This document shows, in pieces, positions 8,409 through 16,191 of a stretch of DNA of 64,000 nt (position 1 is its first letter; each line of letters begins with the position of its first letter). Both the position numbers and the translations under genes were made by a program. Origin of the DNA: Fusobacterium ulcerans ATCC 49185 (GTDB taxonomy: Bacteria; Fusobacteriota; Fusobacteriia; Fusobacteriales; Fusobacteriaceae); NCBI RefSeq assembly GCF_900683735.1, contig NZ_LR215979.1, positions 1,736,001 through 1,800,000 of the forward strand, read 5' to 3'. The notes under the pieces are model-generated. The model was given only the letters and a program-made list of their open reading frames with translations, did not search any database and had not been told where the DNA came from.

Positions 8409-9872
8409 TTAATCCTCCTTAATATACTCTTCAAGTATTATTTCTGTAAATCTTTTATCTATTCCTATTAATTTTGCTATATTCAGAGCATCTTTTGGTA
8501 CTTCTGCCTTGTCCGCCTTTTCAAGTCTGAAGTCCATATATTCTTGAATAAGTTCCATAGAATTTTTGCTTAACTCTATTTTTCTCCTCAAGTTTTCAAA
8601 ATCTACATTTTTTAACCCTACTACTTGATAATGATTCATATCATCTCTTACTATTCCATCAAAATGTGTGGTCATAAGAGATATTGTAGGTCTATCATTT
8701 AAATATTTAGCTAAAGCTTCTACGAACTTTTGTCCCTCTTTTGGATTAGTTCCTCTAGCAAACTCATCAAAAACTACAAAGCCTGTTCCTAAATCTAAAA
8801 ATATATTTACTTCTTTAAGCTTCATTATTTCAGCTCCAAAAGTACTTAGACCCTTAGAGATATCCTGCATGTCATCTGATATAAAAAATACGAAATCTAC
8901 AAGTGGGAATTTTGCCTTTTCAGCTATAACGAAGAATCCCATATGGAAAAGTAAAAGGTTTTCAGTTATAGTTTTTAACGCAACACTTTTTCCTCCCATA
9001 TTTGCTCCTGTTATTATGGTAACTCCTGATCCTAATTTCACATCAATTGGAGTAAAAGTCTTGCTTTTAGCTTCTAACATTTCTCTCACTTCTATATTTA
9101 CCAGTCCAGTAACATCTACTTCATTATTCATAGATATCTCAGGTCTGATACCTCCATAAGTTCTTGCAAATCTGACCTTAGCCATTAAAAAATCTAGATT
9201 CCCTATTTTATCTATATTTTCTAAAAATCCCTCTGCTTTTTTTAACAAGATTGATGTAAGCTGTTTTCTCACTTTCAGCTCTTCTTTCTCTTCTTCTACA
9301 AGTATATCCAATCTCTCTTCTTTTAATTGAGATACTTCTTCAAAACTTTTTGCAGCGAATATTCTTTTTTCTACATCTTTTTTCTTATCTCTCACCATTT
9401 TAAGTTCAAGTGAGTAACTGTCATAAACATAAAAGGTAGGCAGTCTGTTTTTATCTGGATCTAGAGCGTCAATCATCTCTTCCATGCTTTCCAAATCAAA
9501 ATTTTTCAGTTCCCCTGGCAATTTTTTTAATAAAAGATTTAATTCTTCCATTAATAGTGCCTGTACCTTTATCTCAAAAAGATCTACATCATCCAATATA
9601 TTTTCTTTTAAGCAATTATTTACAACTGTTTTAATGTCCTTTAATCTGTGAATTATCCCTTCGATATCTCTTACCAGATTCTTATTTTCTTCTGAAAAAC
9701 TCATAAAAACTTCCATTTTTATAAATTCTTCTTTTAGAAGTTGCTCCTCTCCTCTTAAGTAGTTCTTTAACTTTTTCAGTTTAGCTTTACCATAAGGAGA
9801 AAGAGTTTCAACTCTTGTTAAAAGTTTTCTAAATCCTAATCTCTCAAGACTTTTATCATCTATAAATCTCAT
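8409..9872 (-). CDS. kamC: MutS-like ATPase KamC, putative lysine 5,6-aminomutase reactivase
   Basis: Looks like the ATPase half of MutS, with no mismatch-recognition domain: helical lever residues 1-240, Walker A GANMGGKS near 289-296, Walker B VVFDEF near 366-371, then ARGTNPKEGQ and the MutS-type LMTTHFDG. Homologues are always linked to lysine/ornithine aminomutase genes; from memory they are annotated as the ATPase of a reactivating factor that exchanges damaged cobalamin. I infer that role from the family name and position between kamB and kamD. I prefer ATG at 9872 over GTG at 9881, because the AGGTGAG site overlaps the GTG. It overlaps the kamB 3' end by 17 bp. Confidence 0.88.
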   Translation of the reverse strand: MRFIDDKSLERLGFRKLLTRVETLSPYGKAKLKKLKNYLRGEEQLLKEEFIKMEVFMSFSEENKNLVRDIEGIIHRLKDIKTVVNNCLKENILDDVDLFEIKVQALLMEELNLLLKKLPGELKNFDLESMEEMIDALDPDKNRLPTFYVYDSYSLELKMVRDKKKDVEKRIFAAKSFEEVSQLKEERLDILVEEEKEELKVRKQLTSILLKKAEGFLENIDKIGNLDFLMAKVRFARTYGGIRPEISMNNEVDVTGLVNIEVREMLEAKSKTFTPIDVKLGSGVTIITGANMGGKSVALKTITENLLLFHMGFFVIAEKAKFPLVDFVFFISDDMQDISKGLSTFGAEIMKLKEVNIFLDLGTGFVVFDEFARGTNPKEGQKFVEALAKYLNDRPTISLMTTHFDGIVRDDMNHYQVVGLKNVDFENLRRKIELSKNSMELIQEYMDFRLEKADKAEVPKDALNIAKLIGIDKRFTEIILEEYIKED

Positions 9873-10896
9873 TTCGCTCACCTACCACATCTATGACTTT
9901 ATATTTTATTTTTTCCTCTAAAAATTTCTTAAACTTATCCTTTGGAAATTCATATCCAAGAGGAGAACGTGGATTGCATGTTACAAAAAGAAGATTTATA
10001 GTATTCATGACCCTTAGCTCTACACCACTGACCTCTAATTTCTTTTGAGTTAAAAAATCTATGAAAACCTTTGTTCCATCTTTTGCTATCAATTTTATAT
10101 TTTTAAAATTACCTCTGTTTTTTATCAGAATCTCAATGAATTTCTTCGTAACAGCTCCCCTAACAGCTATCACTTGTATTCTGTCATTAAGGTAATTTTT
10201 TATCTCATCATTTGACTCAAGAGGTCCCATGCCTTCCAAAGTCTTTATCTCACCATCATTATATATTATTCCAACTCTAGCTTCTTGGAAAATTTCATTG
10301 ATTTTATCTTTTAGTTCATTATTCTCCAAACTAGGTAAAGTAAGAAGCGATACAGTATTAGCTGTTTCTTCAATAACTTTTCCCATATCGAGAGATAATG
10401 CTGCACCAGTTGCCAATATAGTAGCTTCTGTTACATCTCCTACTGCACTTCCTTTTCTGCTTAAAGCTCCATCTACTAAAGATAGTTCGCTCCCAAAATT
10501 TTCCATTATATCTAAAATTTTTTTTATTTGAGCATTATAAGAAGGACCTGCTATGTCTACATAACCTGCTGAAATTGCCCGCATTATTACAATATTCCCC
10601 ATAGGGGTTGAGAAATCTGTGGTATACAAAATTTCTCTTGTAATATCACAGTTTCTCAAACAATCTCTTGCAGTAGCTACTAATGTTCCTGGAAAAACAT
10701 ATATTCTAGGTTTATGAGTATTAGTCACAACATCTGTATCTTCTCCATCTCTTCCAATAGAAGTAAGACCAACTACTTTTTTTGTGCCTATATCCTCTAT
10801 TAATTGATTAAGAACAGTTGTTTTCCCTACATTTTTTTCCATTCCTATTATTGACACTCTTTTATAATCTCTTAGTAGATCATAAGTATCCATCAT
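9856..10896 (-). CDS. kamB: KamB, P-loop partner subunit of the aminomutase reactivase
   Basis: 346 residues. An N-terminal P-loop, GMEKNVGKTT (residues 18-27), is followed by VVGLTSIGRDGEDTD and, near 120-150, ISAGYVDIAGPSYNAQIK and LVDGALSRKGSA, which look like a SIMIBI-type nucleotide-binding fold. Homologues sit with kamC in lysine and ornithine aminomutase clusters and, from memory, are named as the second reactivase subunit. Its exact biochemistry is not something I can derive. Translational coupling with kamC by overlap argues for a stoichiometric complex. Ribosome site GAGGTAG. Confidence 0.85.
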   Translation of the reverse strand: MMDTYDLLRDYKRVSIIGMEKNVGKTTVLNQLIEDIGTKKVVGLTSIGRDGEDTDVVTNTHKPRIYVFPGTLVATARDCLRNCDITREILYTTDFSTPMGNIVIMRAISAGYVDIAGPSYNAQIKKILDIMENFGSELSLVDGALSRKGSAVGDVTEATILATGAALSLDMGKVIEETANTVSLLTLPSLENNELKDKINEIFQEARVGIIYNDGEIKTLEGMGPLESNDEIKNYLNDRIQVIAVRGAVTKKFIEILIKNRGNFKNIKLIAKDGTKVFIDFLTQKKLEVSGVELRVMNTINLLFVTCNPRSPLGYEFPKDKFKKFLEEKIKYKVIDVVGERNEIYR

Positions 10897-10915
10897 ATCG
10901 CTACCTCATAATCAA

Positions 10916-12163
10916 TTATTTTTCGTTTCTTTTATGTCTGTCAAGCTCTTTTGGTTCTATTGCCATAGCTCCACCACTAAGAAGTTTAGATACTCCAGTG
11001 TTTGTTCTGTGAGCTTTACAATCTTCACATTGACATTCTTCATGATATTCTTCTGGCTCAGTATAAGTAGTGATAACTCCTTCAAAGTTTCTCAATACAA
11101 CTTTATGTGGAGCTTGAGAGATTACATATTGAGGCATTACAGGAGTTTTTCCTCCACCACCAGGTGCATCAACTACGAATGTAGGTACTGCATATCCTGA
11201 TGTATGTCCTCTTAAACCTTCAATAATTTCAATTCCTTTAGAAACTGGAGTTCTGAAATGCTCTAATCCCATTGAAAGGTCACATTGATAAATATAGTAA
11301 GGTCTTACTCTCATTTTTACTAACTCATGAACTAATTTTTTCATTACATGTACACAGTCATTTATTCCTCTTAAAAGAACTGATTGATTTCCTAGAGGGA
11401 TTCCTGCGTTAGCTAGTAATTCACAAGCTTTTTTAGATTCTGGTGTTACTTCTTTTGGATGGTTGAAGTGTGTATTTAACCAGATTGGGTGGTATTTTTT
11501 CAACATTTCAACTAACTCTGGAGTTATTCTTTGAGGAAGAACAACTGGAGTTCTTGATCCAATTCTTACTATTTCAACGTGAGGGATAGCTCTTAATTTA
11601 CTGATGATATATTCTAAAGTTTCATCAGAAACTAATAAAGCGTCTCCTCCTGATAATAATACGTCTCTTACTTGTGGAGTTTTAGCTATATATTCAATAG
11701 CTTTGTCTATTCTGTCCATAGGCATTGCATCATCACTTGCTCCAGCAAATCTTCTACGAGTACAGTGTCTGCAATACATTGAGCACATATCAGTTATTAA
11801 TAGAAGTACTCTGTCTGGATATCTGTGAGTCAATCCAGGAACTGGAGAATCTTCATCTTCATGTAATGGGTCTAAAAGATCTGCTTCTGCTTGATGAATT
11901 TCTTTTATTGAAGGAATAGCTTGTTTTCTAACTGGACAGTTAGGGTCATTATTATCCATCAATGAGAAATAGTATGGAGTAACAGCCATTCTTAAAGTCT
12001 CAAGAGTCTTCTTAACTCCTTCCTCTTCCTCTGCACTCAAAGTGATATATTTTTTAAGGTCTTCTAAACTTTCTATTCTATTTTTTACTTGCCAATGCCA
12101 ATCGTTCCATTGCTCATCTGTTACATTTGGGAAAAACTTTGCTCTAGTGTTAACTGTGTTCAT
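10916..12163 (-). CDS. kamA: L-lysine 2,3-aminomutase (radical SAM, PLP)
   Basis: 415 residues. The first committed step of lysine fermentation: L-lysine to L-beta-lysine. The radical-SAM cysteines are in CSMYCRHC at residues 127-134. The PLP lysine lies in the glycine-rich DAPGGGGKTP near 339. A C-terminal cysteine motif, CQCEDC, matches the zinc site known in the clostridial enzyme. The N-terminus (WNDWHWQVKNRI) is family-typical. Ribosome site GAGGAG. It lies between kdd and kamB in the operon, separated from kamB by about 20 bp. Confidence 0.97.
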   Translation of the reverse strand: MNTVNTRAKFFPNVTDEQWNDWHWQVKNRIESLEDLKKYITLSAEEEEGVKKTLETLRMAVTPYYFSLMDNNDPNCPVRKQAIPSIKEIHQAEADLLDPLHEDEDSPVPGLTHRYPDRVLLLITDMCSMYCRHCTRRRFAGASDDAMPMDRIDKAIEYIAKTPQVRDVLLSGGDALLVSDETLEYIISKLRAIPHVEIVRIGSRTPVVLPQRITPELVEMLKKYHPIWLNTHFNHPKEVTPESKKACELLANAGIPLGNQSVLLRGINDCVHVMKKLVHELVKMRVRPYYIYQCDLSMGLEHFRTPVSKGIEIIEGLRGHTSGYAVPTFVVDAPGGGGKTPVMPQYVISQAPHKVVLRNFEGVITTYTEPEEYHEECQCEDCKAHRTNTGVSKLLSGGAMAIEPKELDRHKRNEK

Positions 12164-12226
12164 TTTATCATCTCCTCTAATTTTAATTTCATGTCTTAGT
12201 TTTTAAGTTATTTTTAAGGCAAAAGA

Positions 12227-13264
12227 TTAAACATATAATTCGTTGAATATTTCTCTTAATACAGCACTTTCTCTCAATTCTTCTAAAGTGATTGCAGCAT
12301 GGTCTTTAGTGTATCCATTTCCTACGATCATAGTAACATCTTTTCCTACACCTTCAGCACCTAGTGCAGCTTTAGTGAATGAAGTTGCCATAGAGAAGAA
12401 GTAAGCTATTCCTAAATCTTTAACTGGTAAAATTGTTGACATTTCTGTATTTTGTACATTTACACAGTTGATAGCAATATCTACTTCTTTACCATCGTTA
12501 GCAGCTAATACAGCATTTAATACTTCGATTGGTTTTGTAGCGTCAGCAATAACTACTTTTATTTTGTCGCTTACTCTAGCTAATAGAGCAGCTTCTTTTT
12601 CATTTCTTACTAATCCAATTACAGTTCCAGTAGGTCCTACTCTTTTTACTGCTTCATAAGCACAAAGCATTCCTGATTTTCCAGCTGATCCAAGGATAAC
12701 AACTGATTGACAAGGTCTAGCTAATTTAGCAACTTGTGCAGGTGCTCCAGCTACATCTAAAGCTGCAAGAGCTAAAGTTTCAGGCATATCTTTTGGTAAT
12801 ACAGCATAAATTCCGCTTTCGAAAAGTATTGCTTTACCTTTGATTTCTACTCTATCAATATCTGGTTTTACATCAACAATTTCATCTATTCTTAATGGAG
12901 TAAGAGATAGAGAAACTAAAGTAGCTATTTTATCTCCAACTTTAAGATCAGTTTTTCCAACTAAATCGTCTCCAATTTTTTCGATAGTTCCAATAAGCAT
13001 TCCACCTGATCCAGTTACAGGGTTTTGCATTTTTCCTCTTTCACCAACAATTTCTTTTATTTTAGCTTTGATTTTTTCTACATCGTGTCCTGCTTCTTCT
13101 TCAATTTGAGTGAATGAAGCTGAGTCAACATTTAATGCCATTACATCTATTAATATCTCATTTGAGTATATGTTCATATCGTTATTTATTTTTAAAGCTG
13201 GTTGTGGTAAAACTCCTTGTGGTTCTATAACTCTGTGTGTTCCATATTTACATCCTTTTATCAT
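12227..13264 (-). CDS. kdd: L-erythro-3,5-diaminohexanoate dehydrogenase
   Basis: 345 residues. Oxidatively deaminates 3,5-diaminohexanoate to (S)-5-amino-3-oxohexanoate with NAD(P)+. It begins MIKGCKYGTHRVIEPQGVLP, the family-specific N-terminus. A quinone-oxidoreductase-like Rossmann core follows (VVILGSAGKSGMLCAYEAVKR near 187-207, then IGLVRNEKEAALL). It lies 50 bp downstream of kce with ribosome site AAGGAGGAG. Position between kce and kamA is as in other fusobacterial lysine clusters. Confidence 0.96.
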   Translation of the reverse strand: MIKGCKYGTHRVIEPQGVLPQPALKINNDMNIYSNEILIDVMALNVDSASFTQIEEEAGHDVEKIKAKIKEIVGERGKMQNPVTGSGGMLIGTIEKIGDDLVGKTDLKVGDKIATLVSLSLTPLRIDEIVDVKPDIDRVEIKGKAILFESGIYAVLPKDMPETLALAALDVAGAPAQVAKLARPCQSVVILGSAGKSGMLCAYEAVKRVGPTGTVIGLVRNEKEAALLARVSDKIKVVIADATKPIEVLNAVLAANDGKEVDIAINCVNVQNTEMSTILPVKDLGIAYFFSMATSFTKAALGAEGVGKDVTMIVGNGYTKDHAAITLEELRESAVLREIFNELYV

Positions 13265-13314
13265 TTAAAATCTCCTCCTTAAATTATATTTTAGTTTCTA
13301 TCATTCAAGTTAAA

Positions 13315-14130
13315 TTATTTTTTTAATCCTAAAATTTCTCTGGCTTCATCAGGAGTAGCAATTTCTCTTCCTAATTCTTTAGCCAATCTTACAACTTTTT
13401 CTACAAGTTCTCCATTTGATTTAGCAAGTACACCTTTTTCAATATATACATTGTCTTCAAATCCAACTCTTACATGCCCTCCCATAGTGATAGCCATTGC
13501 TGCCATTGGAAATTCATGTCTTCCTATTCCAGCGACTGTCCATGTAGAACCCTCTGGAATACTTTCACTGATAAATACAAGGTCTCTTGCACTTGCTGCC
13601 ATTTGTACTCCTAAAACAAAGTCGAAATGCATAGGTTTTTTTATGAATCCTTGTTTTGCATATTTTATAGCATAATCTACCATTCCTTTGTCAAATACTT
13701 CAATTTCAGGTTTTACTCCTCTTTCAATCATTATTTTTCCAAAGTTTTTAATAGTGTTTTCTGTATTAGTGAAAACTTCATCTCCACCAAAATTACAAGT
13801 TCCACAATCTAGAGTTGCCATTTCTGGTCCTAATTCAGTAGGCTGTAATCTTTCAAGATCTGTCATTCCAACTGCTCCACCAGTAGATGGTTGGATTATT
13901 GCATCTGGACATTTTTCTCTTATTGCATCCATACATTGTTTGAATCTTTCTTTAGATTGAGTAGGAGTCCCATCATCTTCTCTTACATGTAAGTGAATTA
14001 TTGAAGCTCCTGCTTTGTATGCTCCATATGCTTCTCTTACTATTTCTTCTACAGTATAAGGAACTGCTGGATTTTGTTCTTTAGTTACTTCAGCTCCGCA
14101 TATAGCTGCTGTAATTATTAATTTTTCCAT
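13315..14130 (-). CDS. kce: 3-keto-5-aminohexanoate cleavage enzyme
   Basis: 271 residues. A metal-dependent TIM barrel of the BKACE family that condenses 5-amino-3-oxohexanoate with acetyl-CoA to give L-3-aminobutyryl-CoA and acetoacetate. Family signatures: KLIITAAICGAEVTKE at the start, GASIIHLHVREDDG (the H-x-H metal pair), QPSTGGA, and PEIEVFDKGM. I place the start at 14130 because GAAAGGAG is six bases from this ATG but directly abuts the upstream ATG at 14136. It is the second gene of the operon. Confidence 0.96.
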   Translation of the reverse strand: MEKLIITAAICGAEVTKEQNPAVPYTVEEIVREAYGAYKAGASIIHLHVREDDGTPTQSKERFKQCMDAIREKCPDAIIQPSTGGAVGMTDLERLQPTELGPEMATLDCGTCNFGGDEVFTNTENTIKNFGKIMIERGVKPEIEVFDKGMVDYAIKYAKQGFIKKPMHFDFVLGVQMAASARDLVFISESIPEGSTWTVAGIGRHEFPMAAMAITMGGHVRVGFEDNVYIEKGVLAKSNGELVEKVVRLAKELGREIATPDEAREILGLKK

Positions 14131-14162
14131 TTCCATCTCCTTTCAATTAAATCAAGTTATTT

Positions 14163-14546
14163 CTATTTTTTTCTTTGTTTGTCCTTAGGAGTTACACAAG
14201 TTCCGCTAGCTCTGCATACAACTATTGGCTCTGTTAAAACATCTGCTGCTGAATCATTGATATCTGGTCTAGGAACAATAACTTTTCTAGCTTCAAAAAC
14301 CATTTTTCTTGAACTGTTTCCAGAACTTACTATTTCACCAACAGCTTCTATAAAGTCTCCAGCAAATACAGGAGCCATAAATTCTACACTGTCATAAGCT
14401 TTAAATAATCCTTCATCTCCATCCATTTGGATTAAAAGTTCAGTAGCAACATCTCCAAATAATTGTAACATTCTAGCACCATCAACTAAGTTTCCTCCAT
14501 AGTGTGCATCATGAGAACTCATTCTTAATCTGATCATTGATTTCAT
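14163..14546 (-). CDS. kal: 3-aminobutyryl-CoA ammonia-lyase
   Basis: 127 residues, hot-dog fold. Removes ammonia from L-3-aminobutyryl-CoA to give crotonyl-CoA, which then feeds butyrate formation. Distinctive: [20 protein letters not shown] at the N-terminus and [20 protein letters not shown] in the middle. It is the first gene of the lysine operon and follows the lysine riboswitch by 114 bases, with ribosome site AGGAGG. The CoA-transferase and butyryl-CoA dehydrogenase steps are not encoded in this window. Confidence 0.95.
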   Translation of the reverse strand: MKSMIRLRMSSHDAHYGGNLVDGARMLQLFGDVATELLIQMDGDEGLFKAYDSVEFMAPVFAGDFIEAVGEIVSSGNSSRKMVFEARKVIVPRPDINDSAADVLTEPIVVCRASGTCVTPKDKQRKK

Positions 14547-14590
14547 AATTTTTTCCTCCTAATTCTTTAAATTCAAATTTTCAAAAAATT

Positions 14591-14603
14591 AAAAAAGATG
14601 CAT
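14591..14603 (-). promoter_or_regulatory. Possible expression-platform segment of the lysine riboswitch
   Basis: The transcript reads AUGCAUCUUUUUU here, followed by AAUUUUUU. Its first ten bases can pair with AGAGGUGCAU at the 5' side of the aptamer (14824-14815), including two G-U pairs. Formation of P1 with lysine would break that pairing. No classical local terminator hairpin is visible between the aptamer and kal. Confidence 0.4.
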
Positions 14604-14659
14604 GTGATAATAGACATAGTTAAACTGTAAGCAGATTTGATCTTGATTTTACTCAACCC

Positions 14660-14829
14660 AAAATAGCTCTCCACAATAAATGTGACAGTTGTTGCATATT
14701 CCTGCAACCCCCAAGAAAAAAAACCATAAGCAATCTTTTTCCTTTCGGCAACTACGTCCTTCGTATGAAGCATTGAGAGCTTTTTCTCTTAGCATCTCCA
14801 TACTACCTCCATAAATGCACCTCTATTTT
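14660..14829 (-). promoter_or_regulatory. Lysine riboswitch (L-box) aptamer upstream of the lysine-fermentation operon
   Basis: Read on the minus strand, AAAATAG at 14829-14823 and CTATTTT at 14666-14660 form a perfect P1. Inside, in the right order, are the conserved L-box blocks: GAGGTGC after P1, GGAGGTAGTA, a TAGTTGCCGAAAGG segment, GGGGGTTGCAGG with its partner ATATGCAAC (P4), AACTGTCA, and GTGGAGAGC just before the P1 3' strand. These align block for block with the Bacillus subtilis lysC and Thermotoga aptamers as I remember them. It controls kal through kamE, genes that consume lysine, so an activating response would make sense. A 66-codon frame here (14573-14773) is not a gene. Confidence 0.95.
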
Positions 14830-15149
14830 ATATATAAATATTCAATTGTCTTATACGCTTGCTATGTCATAGAATTCTTAGATAAGCAATATTTATGATA
14901 TATATGTATGCTTTTTCTAAAAATATAACACACTTCTTTCAATATAAGTATACTTTGACTTTTTTTAAAAGTCAATAGAAATTCTAAAATTTTTTTTTAT
15001 TTTTAAAATATTCTCTCTAACACTTATCAAAGTACCTGTATTTTCAATGTATCTCCATTTTTTAAAGGATTTTTAAACTTTATTTAGTATATTATAATAA
15101 TATTTTATTTTAGAATTAAGATTTTAATAAATTCAGGAGGGGAATTTTT

Positions 15150-15653
15150 ATGAATAATCAATTTATGAATGAATACTCTACTATATTTAAAGTAATTGAA
15201 AAAACTCCTCTATTCAGCGCTCTCAGCAAAGAAGAAATAAGAGAAATGCTTTCTTTAATGACTTTAAAAAATTATAAAAAAGGTGAAATTATTTTTGAAC
15301 AAGATAGTTCTCCTAATAATATTTATATAATTGAAAATGGAATAGTAAAACTTTTTCATAAAAAAGATGATATAGACTTTGACATTGGAACTTTTACTAC
15401 TGGAAATTGTTTTGGAGAAGTTGCTCTCATTGGTATTCTTCCCTATATAGGAACCGCTATTGCTATGTGTGAACTCTCAGTGCTGCAGTTCTCAAAGATA
15501 TCTTTACATAAGTTGTCTAAAACAAATATAATACTATTTAATAAATTTCTTTTTAATATATCTCGTGAAGTTTGCAGAAGGCTTTATACAATTGATAAAC
15601 AACTTGTTAATGCTCTTGAAGAAAATTCAAAACTTAATAATTCAATTTTATAA
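15150..15653 (+). CDS. Cyclic-nucleotide-binding-domain protein without a DNA-binding domain
   Basis: 167 residues. Residues 15-130 form a CRP/FNR-type cNMP-binding barrel: TPLFSALSKEEI, YKKGEIIFEQDSSPNNIYII and GTFTTGNCFGEVALIG. The long helix that dimerises CRP follows (ISREVCRRLYTIDKQLVNAL), and the protein then stops. The helix-turn-helix expected after it is absent. Ribosome site AGGAGGGG. It is divergent from the riboswitch-controlled lysine operon and 77 bp upstream of rubredoxin. It may be a sensor that works by protein contact, or a truncated FNR-type regulator; ligand unknown. Confidence 0.8.
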   Translation: MNNQFMNEYSTIFKVIEKTPLFSALSKEEIREMLSLMTLKNYKKGEIIFEQDSSPNNIYIIENGIVKLFHKKDDIDFDIGTFTTGNCFGEVALIGILPYIGTAIAMCELSVLQFSKISLHKLSKTNIILFNKFLFNISREVCRRLYTIDKQLVNALEENSKLNNSIL

Positions 15654-15680
15654 TTCCGTATTTACCCATTGTAAAAATCA

Positions 15681-15689
15681 TGATATAAT
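15681..15689 (+). promoter_or_regulatory. Extended -10 promoter for the rubredoxin gene
   Basis: TGATATAAT fits the TGnTATAAT extended -10 consensus and lies 42 bases before the rubredoxin ATG. No good -35 hexamer is present at 17 bases. Confidence 0.45.
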
Positions 15690-15730
15690 CCTTGTAGATG
15701 ATTTAGAAAAATTTATTGGAGGTTTTACTT

Positions 15731-16072
15731 ATGAAAAAATATATATGTGAAGTTTGTGGATATGTTTATGATCCTGCTATTGGAGATGTAGATCATGGTA
15801 TCAAAGCTGGAACTTCTTTTAGTGAGTTACCTGAAGACTGGACTTGCCCTCCTTGTGGTGCTGATAAACATGCTTTTGCTGAATTAAAAGGACATGACAC
15901 AAATGAAACTGAAAAATTTATATGTGAAGTTTGTGGATATGTTTATGATCCCGCTATTGGAGATGCTGATCATGGTATCAAAGCTGGAACTTCTTTCAAT
16001 GCTCTTCCTGAAGATTGGACTTGTCCTCCTTGCGGTGCTGATAAACATGCATTTAGAAAACTTGAATATTAA
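15731..16072 (+). CDS. Two-domain rubredoxin
   Basis: 113 residues made of two rubredoxin domains joined by a short acidic linker ([13 protein letters not shown]). Each has [14 protein letters not shown], then [27 protein letters not shown]. The four cysteines of each domain hold one iron, so the protein should carry two one-electron centres. In anaerobes such proteins feed electrons to oxygen- or peroxide-scavenging enzymes. The copies differ at only a handful of residues and are nearly identical in DNA. The ATG at 15731 follows GGAGG; the in-frame TTG at 15716 is less likely. Confidence 0.93.
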   Translation: MKKYICEVCGYVYDPAIGDVDHGIKAGTSFSELPEDWTCPPCGADKHAFAELKGHDTNETEKFICEVCGYVYDPAIGDADHGIKAGTSFNALPEDWTCPPCGADKHAFRKLEY

Positions 16073-16085
16073 TTAAAATATTTTT

Positions 16086-16113
16086 GGCACAGAACATTTC
16101 TGTGCCTTTTTTT
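16086..16113 (+). terminator. Terminator after rubredoxin
   Basis: GGCACAGAA, a CAT loop and TTCTGTGCC form a strong stem followed by seven T's. Confidence 0.92.
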
Positions 16114-16191
16114 ATTTTACTTTTATTTTGAAAAGAAATGCTATATAATAGCAGAATAAATAATTGCTATTGAATGTTTTGGAGGATTTTC

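Noticed and set aside
8668-9159. 163-codon plus-strand frame opposite kamC
   Set aside because: It mirrors the codons of kamC, has no ribosome site and no recognisable domain; the MutS-like ATPase on the other strand is certain.
8409-9872. KamC as a DNA mismatch-repair MutS
   Set aside because: Only the ATPase part is present and the gene is locked inside the aminomutase operon; mismatch-binding and connector domains are missing.
14573-14773. 66-codon minus-strand open frame before kal
   Set aside because: It lies almost wholly within the lysine riboswitch and its leader, has no proper ribosome site and resembles no protein; the conserved RNA blocks explain the sequence.
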